The notes beneath the pieces were generated by a model. It ran no database searches. It was given only the letters and a program-made list of their open reading frames with translations, and was not told the DNA's origin. From an uncultured Paracoccaceae bacterium (lineage in GTDB: Bacteria > Pseudomonadota > Alphaproteobacteria > Rhodobacterales > Rhodobacteraceae): a stretch of DNA of 64,000 bases. Each line of letters starts with the position of its first letter. The stretch's first letter is position 1. The position numbers and the translations under genes were made by a program. This document shows positions 55,338-62,902 of the stretch, piece by piece. The stretch is from assembly GCA_947500135.1 (NCBI GenBank), contig CANMQX010000005.1, positions 124,001-188,000 of the forward strand, written 5' to 3'.

Positions 55338-56147
55338 TTAACTGGTGGCATCGCCCTCCGGCTCGTATTTTGGCAAATAGGCCGGGGGCATCGGTCCCTT
55401 GTTGCGCCCGCCTTGCTGCATTTGTTCCCATGCATGGGACAGAATACCGACCGACCGGGACAGGCAGAACAGCCCGCGTGACAAAGGTGCGGGAAAGCCT
55501 AGTTCGCAGAAAATCACAGCCGTCGCCCCATCGATATTCATCGCAAGTGGGCGCTTCTGGCTTAGGTTCGCCTGCACCGCCTCGCCAATATCAGCATAGC
55601 GACCTGATACCGTGCCCGCCTGCGCCGCATCGCGGACCAGCCCCATCAGCCGGGGCGCGCGGGGGTCAACGGGTTTATGGAAACGATGCCCAAAGCCGCT
55701 AACAATCTTGCCGTTCTCGGCACGCCAAGCGTCCAGCCCATCCTGCACAGCGGTGTCCAGACTGCTGCCCGCATCCATCCGGGCCGCGATGTCATAATAA
55801 AGTTCCGCGCATTGTTCGCCCGCGCCGCCATGCACCTCGCCCAGCATGTTCACGCCATTGGCCATCGCGTTGTTCAGCCCCACACCGCAGGTCGCCGTCA
55901 TCCGCGCAGCAGCGATGGAGGGCGCTTGCGGCCCGTGGTCAACACCCGCAACCAACGCTGCCTCCAGTAACGCGGCCTCATCGGCTGATGCCAATCGGCC
56001 CGCCGTCATCAGCCAGATCATCTGTGGAAACGACACATTTCCGATTAGGTCCTCAATGGGATGCCCACGAAAGGCGATCTTGCCCGGTGCCATGTCGATG
56101 ATGGAGGTACGCCACCAGTCACGTATGGCGTCTGCATCTTGTGTCAT
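55338..56147 (-). CDS. Citrate-synthase-fold enzyme (citryl-CoA lyase type)
   Basis: 269 residues, about 100 fewer than a housekeeping citrate synthase. AFRGHPIEDLIGNVSFPQMIWLM matches the citrate synthase N-terminal core, EVHGGAGEQCAELYY holds a His/Gly block, and FGHRFHKPVDPRAPRL carries the catalytic GHR-x-H. This short form is usually called citryl-CoA lyase. Its ATG overlaps the QuiC-like gene by four bases, so it is the last gene of the TRAP operon. A carbon-carbon lyase or synthase acting on a CoA ester from that pathway is probable. Confidence 0.78.
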   Translation of the reverse strand: MTQDADAIRDWWRTSIIDMAPGKIAFRGHPIEDLIGNVSFPQMIWLMTAGRLASADEAALLEAALVAGVDHGPQAPSIAAARMTATCGVGLNNAMANGVNMLGEVHGGAGEQCAELYYDIAARMDAGSSLDTAVQDGLDAWRAENGKIVSGFGHRFHKPVDPRAPRLMGLVRDAAQAGTVSGRYADIGEAVQANLSQKRPLAMNIDGATAVIFCELGFPAPLSRGLFCLSRSVGILSHAWEQMQQGGRNKGPMPPAYLPKYEPEGDATS

Positions 56148-57895
56148 GCGGCACCTTTCAGGTTGCGGGCTTGGGCCTGCGCGGCCAGCCGAATAGGCGC
56201 ATTGCGAGCGCCATAGCCCGCATACCCGCCCTGCCGCTGCACAATCTCAAAGAAAAAGCCGTCAAAGATCGCCTGCCCATAGAGCTGGAAATAGGCACCC
56301 CGTTCGTCGTGGTCATACAGGATATGGTGGTCCTGCAACCAGGCCGTTGCCGCATCATCCAGATCAAATGCGGCCTGCGTATCGGCATAGTAATTGCGCG
56401 GGATGTGAAGGCGGGCAAAGCCGCCATCAGCCAATTGCGCCGAGGTTTCAAAGATATCATCAGTCTGCAACGCAATATGCTGTACACCCGCCCCGGATCG
56501 GCCCGACACAAATGAACCCGCCATCGTTTGCGCATCCGCAGCGCCGTTCAGGTTCAGCCGCACCTCGCCCTCTGGGCTTTCAATCGCTTGGGATCGCACG
56601 ATCCCGGATGGATCGGCCACGTTCACAATGGGGGATTTCGCCATCTCGAAAGTGGAAAGGTAATATAACAGCCAGCTTTGCATTTCGTCATAGCGCATGG
56701 TCTGGGCGACATGGTCGATCCGGCGCAATCCGGCAGGCGGCGTCGCCTTGGTGCGGCGCACGGGTTCGAATTCGATGTCCCAGACCCGGTGCAGGTCAGA
56801 TTGTTCATCAATGAAGTGAATGACGCTGCCACCAACGCCCCGAATGGCGGGAATGTCCAATTCGCCCAGCCCAACCTGCTGGGTAAAATCCTGCGTCCCC
56901 AGCGCCTGCGCCCGCGCAACCGTTTCGGCGGCATTCTGCACCCGCAACCCCATGTCGCAGACACATGGCCCGTGATCCCGCACCGCCTGTCCGGCATGCC
57001 CAGACCCTTCCTGATTGATTACGATATTCACGGCGCCTTGTCGCCACAGCGTTACCCTCTTGGACAGGTGTCTGCGTTCACGTCGGAACGCCATGGCAGT
57101 CAGGGTCGCTTCAAGCTCTGCGGCTCCAGCGGCGTCAACCGCAAATTCGATGAATTCAAACCCCTTGGCAGGCACCTTCTGCGGCAGGGTCGGGGTGGCA
57201 TCGCGCAAAAGCGGCTCTGTCATCGCCGCATCAGACAAAACGGTCACAAGCGACCGATAGGCGTTCTGCACCGTGTCAGGACCTTGTGGTGCGACGCCCA
57301 CTGACCACGGCCCGCGATAGCCCCCACGCGCCAAAACCCGCGCTAGCCCGCCAAGGTTCAGCACCCCCTGCCCGGGCAGCATCGGCTGTTTGGGACCGTC
57401 CCAAACTGCGACATGAAATACCTGCGCCCCGTCCAGATCACGCAATCGCGCAGGGCGCGACCCATCGCCCAGCACTTCAAACGCATTCAGCGCAAGACCG
57501 ATCTGCGGGTGCTTTTTCTCAGCTACCAAGGCGCGAACGGCATCCTCTGCCGCGCGGGTCGGGCGCAGGGCAAGCCGGACGGCGCCAAGGTCACCGGGAT
57601 CGGGTAACGGCGTCTTTGCATTATCAATGTCAAGGATCAAAAGGTCGGTGCGAAGGTCGCGCGCCATCGACAGCTTTGCGTGGATCTGGGCAAGGCTGGC
57701 GCCCGGCGCTAACGGGCCAAGGGATGCAATTTTCAAACCGGCCTTTGCGATCTGCGTCGCGATATCTGTCAGACTGCCATCAAATTGGGCAACATCGGAT
57801 AGGCTTAGGTCAATTGCCTCAAACCCCACCGCCGCCACAGCGAGCAGCTTGCCATGCAGATCACCGGGTACAACAGATATAGGAATTGTCAGCAT
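56144..57895 (-). CDS. Two-domain QuiC-like protein: degenerate TIM barrel plus HPPD-like dioxygenase domain
   Basis: 583 residues. Residues 1 to about 240 align with the AP-endonuclease-2 TIM barrel of 3-dehydroshikimate dehydratases (GDLHGKLLAVAAVGFEAIDL, then LPGQGVLNLGGLARVLARGG). Residues about 245-583 form a VOC pair like 4-hydroxyphenylpyruvate dioxygenase, with metal ligands His in RRIDHVAQ, His in VQHIALQT and Glu in FFFEIVQRQGG intact. In the barrel, all four positions that bind metal in active dehydratases are changed: the LDSFH block reads LNAFE, VQLAD reads VAVWD, SLEIFN reads SVGVAP, and the first Glu block is lost. So the first domain is probably not catalytic. It overlaps dctM by one base. 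Confidence 0.8.
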   Translation of the reverse strand: MLTIPISVVPGDLHGKLLAVAAVGFEAIDLSLSDVAQFDGSLTDIATQIAKAGLKIASLGPLAPGASLAQIHAKLSMARDLRTDLLILDIDNAKTPLPDPGDLGAVRLALRPTRAAEDAVRALVAEKKHPQIGLALNAFEVLGDGSRPARLRDLDGAQVFHVAVWDGPKQPMLPGQGVLNLGGLARVLARGGYRGPWSVGVAPQGPDTVQNAYRSLVTVLSDAAMTEPLLRDATPTLPQKVPAKGFEFIEFAVDAAGAAELEATLTAMAFRRERRHLSKRVTLWRQGAVNIVINQEGSGHAGQAVRDHGPCVCDMGLRVQNAAETVARAQALGTQDFTQQVGLGELDIPAIRGVGGSVIHFIDEQSDLHRVWDIEFEPVRRTKATPPAGLRRIDHVAQTMRYDEMQSWLLYYLSTFEMAKSPIVNVADPSGIVRSQAIESPEGEVRLNLNGAADAQTMAGSFVSGRSGAGVQHIALQTDDIFETSAQLADGGFARLHIPRNYYADTQAAFDLDDAATAWLQDHHILYDHDERGAYFQLYGQAIFDGFFFEIVQRQGGYAGYGARNAPIRLAAQAQARNLKGAA

Positions 57896-59190
57896 CAGCT
57901 CTGATAGCCAAGCAGACGTGGCAACCATAGCACCAGATCAGGCAACAGCATCATCACGATCAGGGCCGCGACCAGAACAAACAAAAACGCCCAGATTTCG
58001 GATATGATCTCGCGCAGCGGAATGTCGGTGACCGCGTTGATCACAAACAGCAGAATGCCATAAGGCGGCGTGATCAGCCCGATCATCGAATTGACGACGA
58101 CCAGCACGCCAAAATGAACCAGATCGATGCCCAACGCCTCGCAGGTGGGGATGAACAAGGGCACGATGACAAGGATGATGGTCGTGGCATCCAGCACACA
58201 ACCCAGCAGCAGGATCAGCACATTGACGATAATCAGGAACATCAATGGACTGATATCCGCCTCACCCAGTATCGCCGAAATCGCCTGCGGGATCTGTTCG
58301 GTGATGACGATGTAGTTTAGGATAAAGGCACCACCGATCACGATGCCCACCGCAGCGGATGACCGGGCACTATCGACAAAGACACGGTAGAGGTTTTTCA
58401 GCGTGATCGCCCTGTAAAACAGGGCCGCTAACAGCAGCGCGTAAAATGCGGCAACCGCCGCAGCCTCAGTCGGGGTCGTCACACCGCCATAGATGCCATA
58501 AAGCAGGATCATCGGCATCAGCAGCGCCGGAAATGCGTTTGCCGTGACGCGCGGCAGTTCTTTCAGTGGCACTGGTTCTTCAATGGCAAAGCCACGCTTG
58601 CGCGCCAGATAGCCGTTCATCCCCATCAGCACGACGCCCATGATCAGACCTGGCAGGATACCCGCCAAAAACAGCGCGCCAATCGATGCGTTGGACACCA
58701 GCGCATAGAGCACCATCGGGATTGATGGCGGGATGATCGGACCGATCGTGGCAGAGGCGGCAGTGATGGCCGCAGCGTAGCCTCGTGAATAACGCCCACC
58801 CCGGGTCATCATCGAAATGATAATCTTGCCGATCCCCGCCGCATCCGCCACAGCGGATCCAGACATGCCCGAAAAGATCAGGGAGGCGACGACGTTAACG
58901 TGACCCAACCCACCCTTGAAACGGCCCACAACAGCGACACAGAAATTCAAAAGCCGGTCGGTAATCGACCCTGCATTCATGATATTTGCAGCCACGATAA
59001 ACAGTGGCACCGCCAGCAGGATCGCGCTTTTATAGAAGCCTTGCAGGATCTTTTCGCCTGCGAGGGCAACATCAAGCCCGGCAAAGCCCAGATAGACAAC
59101 AGATGCCAGCAGGATCGAATAGCCAATCGGCGTGCCGATCCCGGCCAGAAAGAACAACGTGACAAGAAGGGAAGCAAGTTCAAAGCTCAC
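57895..59190 (-). CDS. dctM: TRAP transporter large permease, DctM type
   Basis: 431 residues with about 12 hydrophobic segments. SGMSGSAVADAAGIGKIIISMM near 108-129, ATIGPIIPPSIPMVLYALVS near 147-166 and the C-terminal GLITPPYGILLFVINAVTDIPLREI are the typical DctM motifs. It carries the transport cycle of a sodium-coupled uptake system. Its ATG overlaps dctQ by four bases. Confidence 0.95.
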   Translation of the reverse strand: MSFELASLLVTLFFLAGIGTPIGYSILLASVVYLGFAGLDVALAGEKILQGFYKSAILLAVPLFIVAANIMNAGSITDRLLNFCVAVVGRFKGGLGHVNVVASLIFSGMSGSAVADAAGIGKIIISMMTRGGRYSRGYAAAITAASATIGPIIPPSIPMVLYALVSNASIGALFLAGILPGLIMGVVLMGMNGYLARKRGFAIEEPVPLKELPRVTANAFPALLMPMILLYGIYGGVTTPTEAAAVAAFYALLLAALFYRAITLKNLYRVFVDSARSSAAVGIVIGGAFILNYIVITEQIPQAISAILGEADISPLMFLIIVNVLILLLGCVLDATTIILVIVPLFIPTCEALGIDLVHFGVLVVVNSMIGLITPPYGILLFVINAVTDIPLREIISEIWAFLFVLVAALIVMMLLPDLVLWLPRLLGYQS

Positions 59191-59792
59191 GACGATACCT
59201 CGCGCGCTTCGGCCTGTGCTTCGGCTTCCAGCACGATCTCAATCTCTGTCTTGGGTGGGCCGTTGCGGAACGTGTCGATAACCAGCCAGCCATAACGCGC
59301 GGCGACCACAATCATGAACCCGCCATAAACGGAAAAGACCGTGCGCAGTGGGATCTTGTCCCCCGTGAACGGATTGCGCACGGTCGATGTTTTGCGGATT
59401 TTCATCCAATCGATGTAATCCCAGGTCGGCATGAATGCGTAAAGCATGCCAGCCACGATGGCCGCGGCCGAAATGATGGCAAACACCGTTCGCAGCCGGC
59501 GCGAGACGGACAAATAGATGATGTCAAATTTAACGTGGTCATATTCACGCACCACAAAGGCACAGCTGAAAAAGATCACCCAGACCCACAAAACCGCAAT
59601 CAACTCCAAAGTCCAGCCAAGCGGCCGGATTGATGCGAGGATCGGGAATGTTTCGGCCCATCCGAAATACCCAATGATTTTGGGCGCATAGCGGGACCCG
59701 ATCTGGATCAGAAAAATGAAAAAAATCGCAGCCAACATCGTGGCTGCGATTGCATCGGAAATTCGAGAGACCCACCGCAAAACACTTTTCAT
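59187..59792 (-). CDS. dctQ: TRAP transporter small permease, DctQ type
   Basis: 201 residues, four hydrophobic segments: ISDAIAATMLAAIFFIFLIQIGSRY, LELIAVLWVWVIFFSCAFVV, VFAIISAAAIVAGMLYA and YGGFMIVVAARYGWLVIDTF. The REYDHVKFDII segment after TM2 is the usual DctQ signature. The C-terminal tail is acidic (KTEIEIVLEAEAQAEAREVS). Pairs with DctM and DctP. Confidence 0.92.
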   Translation of the reverse strand: MKSVLRWVSRISDAIAATMLAAIFFIFLIQIGSRYAPKIIGYFGWAETFPILASIRPLGWTLELIAVLWVWVIFFSCAFVVREYDHVKFDIIYLSVSRRLRTVFAIISAAAIVAGMLYAFMPTWDYIDWMKIRKTSTVRNPFTGDKIPLRTVFSVYGGFMIVVAARYGWLVIDTFRNGPPKTEIEIVLEAEAQAEAREVSS

Positions 59793-59820
59793 GGTATGTC
59801 TCCCACTCTGGTTCGGCTAA

Positions 59821-60828
59821 TCAGTTTCCGAGTGCGTTGATCTTGTCCAGCAAACCGTCAGGCCAGCTTTCGGCGAATTCACTGCCAACATACTGGGCCT
59901 GCACATGTTCACGGAAGGCTTTGGTGTCAGGTGAATAAACCTCGACGCCGTTTTCCTCGATAAAGGATGTCAGGTTCGCTTCCAGATCCAGCTGACGCAG
60001 GCGGCCAACGGATGCCGCCGCATCTGCCGCGCGCTGCACGGTCAATTGCTGTTCCGGTGTCATTGCATTGAACGTCGCGGCTGACATTGCGATGTAGTTC
60101 AGGTCAACCAGATGCGATGTCAGGGCAATCTGCTTGGTCACTTCATAGAACTTCTTGTCCACAACCGTTGGCAGTGGGTTGTCCTGCCCGTCAACAGCGC
60201 CGGTGGCCAGACCGGTATAGACTTCAGAAAACGCCATAGGGGTCGGGGAAGCGCCAAGGGCCGCACCCAGGAATTGCCACGCATCCGTGCCCGGCATCCG
60301 CAGGTTCACACCTGCCAGATCGGCGGGTGTCTGCACATCCAGCTCCTCACGGGTCTGGCGCAGATTCACATGACGACGGCCCAGATACATGACGGAAAGC
60401 AGCTTCACGCCAAGCTCGTCTTCAACCTTCTGCTTGAACGGGTCCATCAGCGGATCGTTGAAAACGCGCACCTGATGGGCAGCATCCTGATGGACATAGC
60501 CGGTGGCAAAGATCGAGAATTCAGGAAAGAACTGTGCCAGTTCCTGCGCCGACGTGATCGACATTTCCAGGTTGCCACGGCTGATCGCATCCAGTTCCGT
60601 ACCCTGATCGAACAATGTCGCGTTATAGCTTGGCTCATAAGAGGCAAAGCCGGAAACGGCAGGGCCAAACACTTCGGCCATGGCGACGGAACGCTGGTCT
60701 GTTTCCGAGCCGGATGACGACATCCGCAGTTGAATGGCATGACCATCGGCGAAAGACGCCGCGCCAGTGAAAGAGCCCGCAGCGACCATGGCGGCCATCG
60801 CAAGGCGACGTGTCAGTTTCAGTGTCAT
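59821..60828 (-). CDS. dctP: TRAP transporter substrate-binding protein, DctP type
   Basis: 335 residues with signal peptide LAMAAMVAAGSFTGAASFA. The mature part contains DLAGVNLRMPGTDAWQFLGAALGASPTPMAFSEVYTGLATGAVDGQDNPL, the DctP ligand region with the conserved Arg that binds a carboxylate. So an organic acid is the likely substrate, not ectoine specifically. It is preceded by a gap with a palindrome that may be an operator. Confidence 0.94.
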   Translation of the reverse strand: MTLKLTRRLAMAAMVAAGSFTGAASFADGHAIQLRMSSSGSETDQRSVAMAEVFGPAVSGFASYEPSYNATLFDQGTELDAISRGNLEMSITSAQELAQFFPEFSIFATGYVHQDAAHQVRVFNDPLMDPFKQKVEDELGVKLLSVMYLGRRHVNLRQTREELDVQTPADLAGVNLRMPGTDAWQFLGAALGASPTPMAFSEVYTGLATGAVDGQDNPLPTVVDKKFYEVTKQIALTSHLVDLNYIAMSAATFNAMTPEQQLTVQRAADAAASVGRLRQLDLEANLTSFIEENGVEVYSPDTKAFREHVQAQYVGSEFAESWPDGLLDKINALGN

Positions 60829-60917
60829 AATGTTCTCCCAGACGTTTGTTCTGCCCCTTCGGACAGCATTACCGGCAAATTAATGCCTCATTTTCTGAAT
60901 TTCGCAATAGATTTTAC

Positions 60918-60934
60918 AAAATATCAGATATTTT
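60918..60934. promoter_or_regulatory. Perfect palindrome upstream of dctP
   Basis: AAAATATCAGATATTTT, arms of eight around one base, 90 bases before the dctP ATG and touching the stop of the upstream dehydrogenase gene. Related sequences lie before the divergent gntR gene, so it is a candidate operator of that regulator. Confidence 0.6.
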
Positions 60935-61988
60935 ATTCGGCAGCTGTGTAATTTCCCTCTGATACGTTGCCGAGGTGGATCAGTTTCTGTGTCTGTGCAG
61001 CCATTTGAATGGCCTCAACAACACGCAAGGTTTTCAAGCCCTCTTCGCCAGTCACCAAAGGTGTGGCCTTGCCGCGCATGACATCGTCGAAATGCGCAAT
61101 CTGATTAACCAACGGGTCCGACGAACTGACCGGCATGGCCGTGGCCTTGATCGGGTTCCACCAACTGGTTTCTCCCTCATGCTGCCACAAACGCATATCC
61201 GGGATCGACAGCGCCCCTTTCGATCCTCCAATCAGATAACAGGATTCGTTGGTTGCCGGATAGATCGGATATTCGCGCGATGTCAGTTCCCAACTCCACG
61301 GTGACACCACACTGTCGGACACTGTAATCGTGCAAACCGCCCCACTTTCGAAACGTAGCACGGCGGCGGCAAGATCTTCGTTTTCAAACCCCCGCAGTGA
61401 CGGCGCCATCTGCGCCTGTACGGTCACGACCTCACCCAGGAAATGCCGCATCAAATCAACATCATGAACCAGATTGACGGAAATCGGACCTGCCCCGGCC
61501 TTTTTGCGCCAGGGGGCGACATCAAAATAATCATCCGGCTTGTAGAACCAGCAGGTGACCTGTGCCGCACGCACCTGCCCGATGGCCCCATCTTTGATCA
61601 AGGCCGCTGTGTTCTGGATAATCGGGTTATGGCGCCGGTGATGGCCAACCAGAATGGGCACACCCTTGGCCTGTGCGGCATCAATCAGCCCTTGGGCATC
61701 ATCTGCAGAAGCCGCCAGTGGCTTTTCAATCAGCACCGGAATATCGTGGGCCACACAGGCCATCCCACCCTCGACATGCAGCAAGGTCGGTGTCGACAGG
61801 ATCACACCATCGACCGCAACGGCGTCAAACATATCGGCCATTGTCGTAAACACAGGCACCGATTGCGCGGTCTCACCGGGTTCAACCACGGCTGCCAGTT
61901 CCACCCCCGGCACCTGACTGACCGCCGCGATATGACGCTGACCGACAAGGCCTGCCCCGACCACGGCTAACTTCTTCGGTTGCCCCAT
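60933..61988 (-). CDS. Gfo/Idh/MocA-family oxidoreductase
   Basis: 351 residues. Rossmann motif AVVGAGLVGQRH near residue 8-19 and VLIEKPLAAS near 90-99, which carries the catalytic-domain EKP. It oxidises or reduces a sugar-, cyclitol- or quinate-like substrate with NAD(P). The start at 61988 (MGQPKKLAVVGAG) has GAGGGGCC upstream, better than the ATG at 62000. First gene of the cluster, divergent from the GntR regulator. It has its own spacing of 104 bp from dctP. Confidence 0.9.
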   Translation of the reverse strand: MGQPKKLAVVGAGLVGQRHIAAVSQVPGVELAAVVEPGETAQSVPVFTTMADMFDAVAVDGVILSTPTLLHVEGGMACVAHDIPVLIEKPLAASADDAQGLIDAAQAKGVPILVGHHRRHNPIIQNTAALIKDGAIGQVRAAQVTCWFYKPDDYFDVAPWRKKAGAGPISVNLVHDVDLMRHFLGEVVTVQAQMAPSLRGFENEDLAAAVLRFESGAVCTITVSDSVVSPWSWELTSREYPIYPATNESCYLIGGSKGALSIPDMRLWQHEGETSWWNPIKATAMPVSSSDPLVNQIAHFDDVMRGKATPLVTGEEGLKTLRVVEAIQMAAQTQKLIHLGNVSEGNYTAAE

Positions 61989-62043
61989 CTGGCCCCTCAT
62001 CCCTTCACGTTGCCGCCACGCTAACAGAGTTTAACAGATTCGC

Positions 62044-62062
62044 AATAATATATGATATTTTT
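62044..62062. promoter_or_regulatory. Second AAATATC-type site, gntR/dehydrogenase divergent region
   Basis: Read on the minus strand, AAAAATATCATATATTATT shares AAAATATCA and the following TAT with the palindrome at 60918. It lies between the divergent starts of the dehydrogenase and GntR genes, 56 bases from the former. Confidence 0.45.
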
Positions 62063-62091
62063 AATTTACACCGATTTTATCTACCGTTGAG

Positions 62092-62105
62092 AAATATCGG
62101 ATGAT
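62092..62105. promoter_or_regulatory. Third AAATATC-type site upstream of gntR
   Basis: AAATATCGGATGAT, an imperfect match to the AAATATC-A-GATATTT pattern, 41 bases before the gntR ATG. A weaker half-site. Confidence 0.3.
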
Positions 62106-62146
62106 CATGTTATCACCTGCAAAAGATGTTAACCAAGAGGCTTGGC

Positions 62147-62809
62147 ATGTCCCAAACTGCACCCACCGTCGGGTCCAGCACGTATGAACGTATCAAGCAT
62201 GATATCATATTTGGCGAACTGGCCCCGGGTGCCAAACTGAAGCTTGATGGCCTGCGCGACCGCTACTCCGCCAGCGTGTCCACCTTGCGTGAAACGCTGA
62301 ACCGGCTGGCCAGCGAAGGCTTCGTGCAGGCGGCCGAACAGCGCGGGTTTTTCGTGCGCCCCGTCTCTGCCGATGATCTGACCGAAATCGCGGAGCTGCG
62401 CATCCTGCTCGAATGTTCCGCTCTCGAAACATCCATCGCCTGCGGCGATGCTGATTGGGAAGGCAATCTGGTCGCCGCCCACCACAAACTGCATCTGATT
62501 GAACAGAAGATGCTGGATGGGGACACCACCCAGAAAGAGTTGTGGAAACGCTATGACTGGGAATTCCATCAGGCGCTGATCCATGCCTGCAATTCGCAAA
62601 ACCTGTTATCGCTGCACGGCACGATCTTCGACAAATACCTGCGCTATCAGATGCTGGTGCTGACCTATCGCGGGCAAGAGGCGGTGCAGGAACACAAAGA
62701 CATGTTTGACGCAGCGCTCGCGCGCGACATTCCAAAGGCCAAATCAGTACTGGAAACGCATATCCGGCTCGGCCTGGAACACACATTGGACGCGATGGAA
62801 AATCTGTAA
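62147..62809 (+). CDS. GntR-family regulator, FCD subgroup
   Basis: 220 residues. N-terminal winged helix: TYERIKHDIIFGELAPGAKL (about 12-31) and TLRETLNRLASEGFVQAAEQRGFFV (about 49-73). The C-terminal FCD domain has the metal-binding His/Asp pattern in AELRILLECSALE, YDWEFHQALIHACNSQ and EHKDMFDAALARD. Start at 62147 with AGAGG upstream. It diverges from the dehydrogenase/TRAP cluster and precedes doeA by 93 bp, so it could control both. The ectoine-specific regulators described in roseobacters are MocR-type, so its link to doeA is open. Confidence 0.9.
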   Translation: MSQTAPTVGSSTYERIKHDIIFGELAPGAKLKLDGLRDRYSASVSTLRETLNRLASEGFVQAAEQRGFFVRPVSADDLTEIAELRILLECSALETSIACGDADWEGNLVAAHHKLHLIEQKMLDGDTTQKELWKRYDWEFHQALIHACNSQNLLSLHGTIFDKYLRYQMLVLTYRGQEAVQEHKDMFDAALARDIPKAKSVLETHIRLGLEHTLDAMENL

Positions 62810-62902
62810 GGCCATCCGGCAATCGCTCATGTCGTTTCTGGTCAAGCGTGGGTCAAGACAACTGCTAGCGTGATCACAGAGATACACGCAGCGGAGCCGC
62901 CC

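Noticed and set aside
56144..57895. Assigning the QuiC-like gene simply as 3-dehydroshikimate dehydratase
   Set aside because: The metal-binding residues needed for dehydratase activity are missing in the TIM-barrel half.
59187..60828. Calling the TRAP system an ectoine transporter (uehABC) because doeA is nearby
   Set aside because: It is in a separate, divergent transcript tied to the dehydrogenase and QuiC-like genes, and the DctP sequence shows no ectoine-specific feature that I can recognise.
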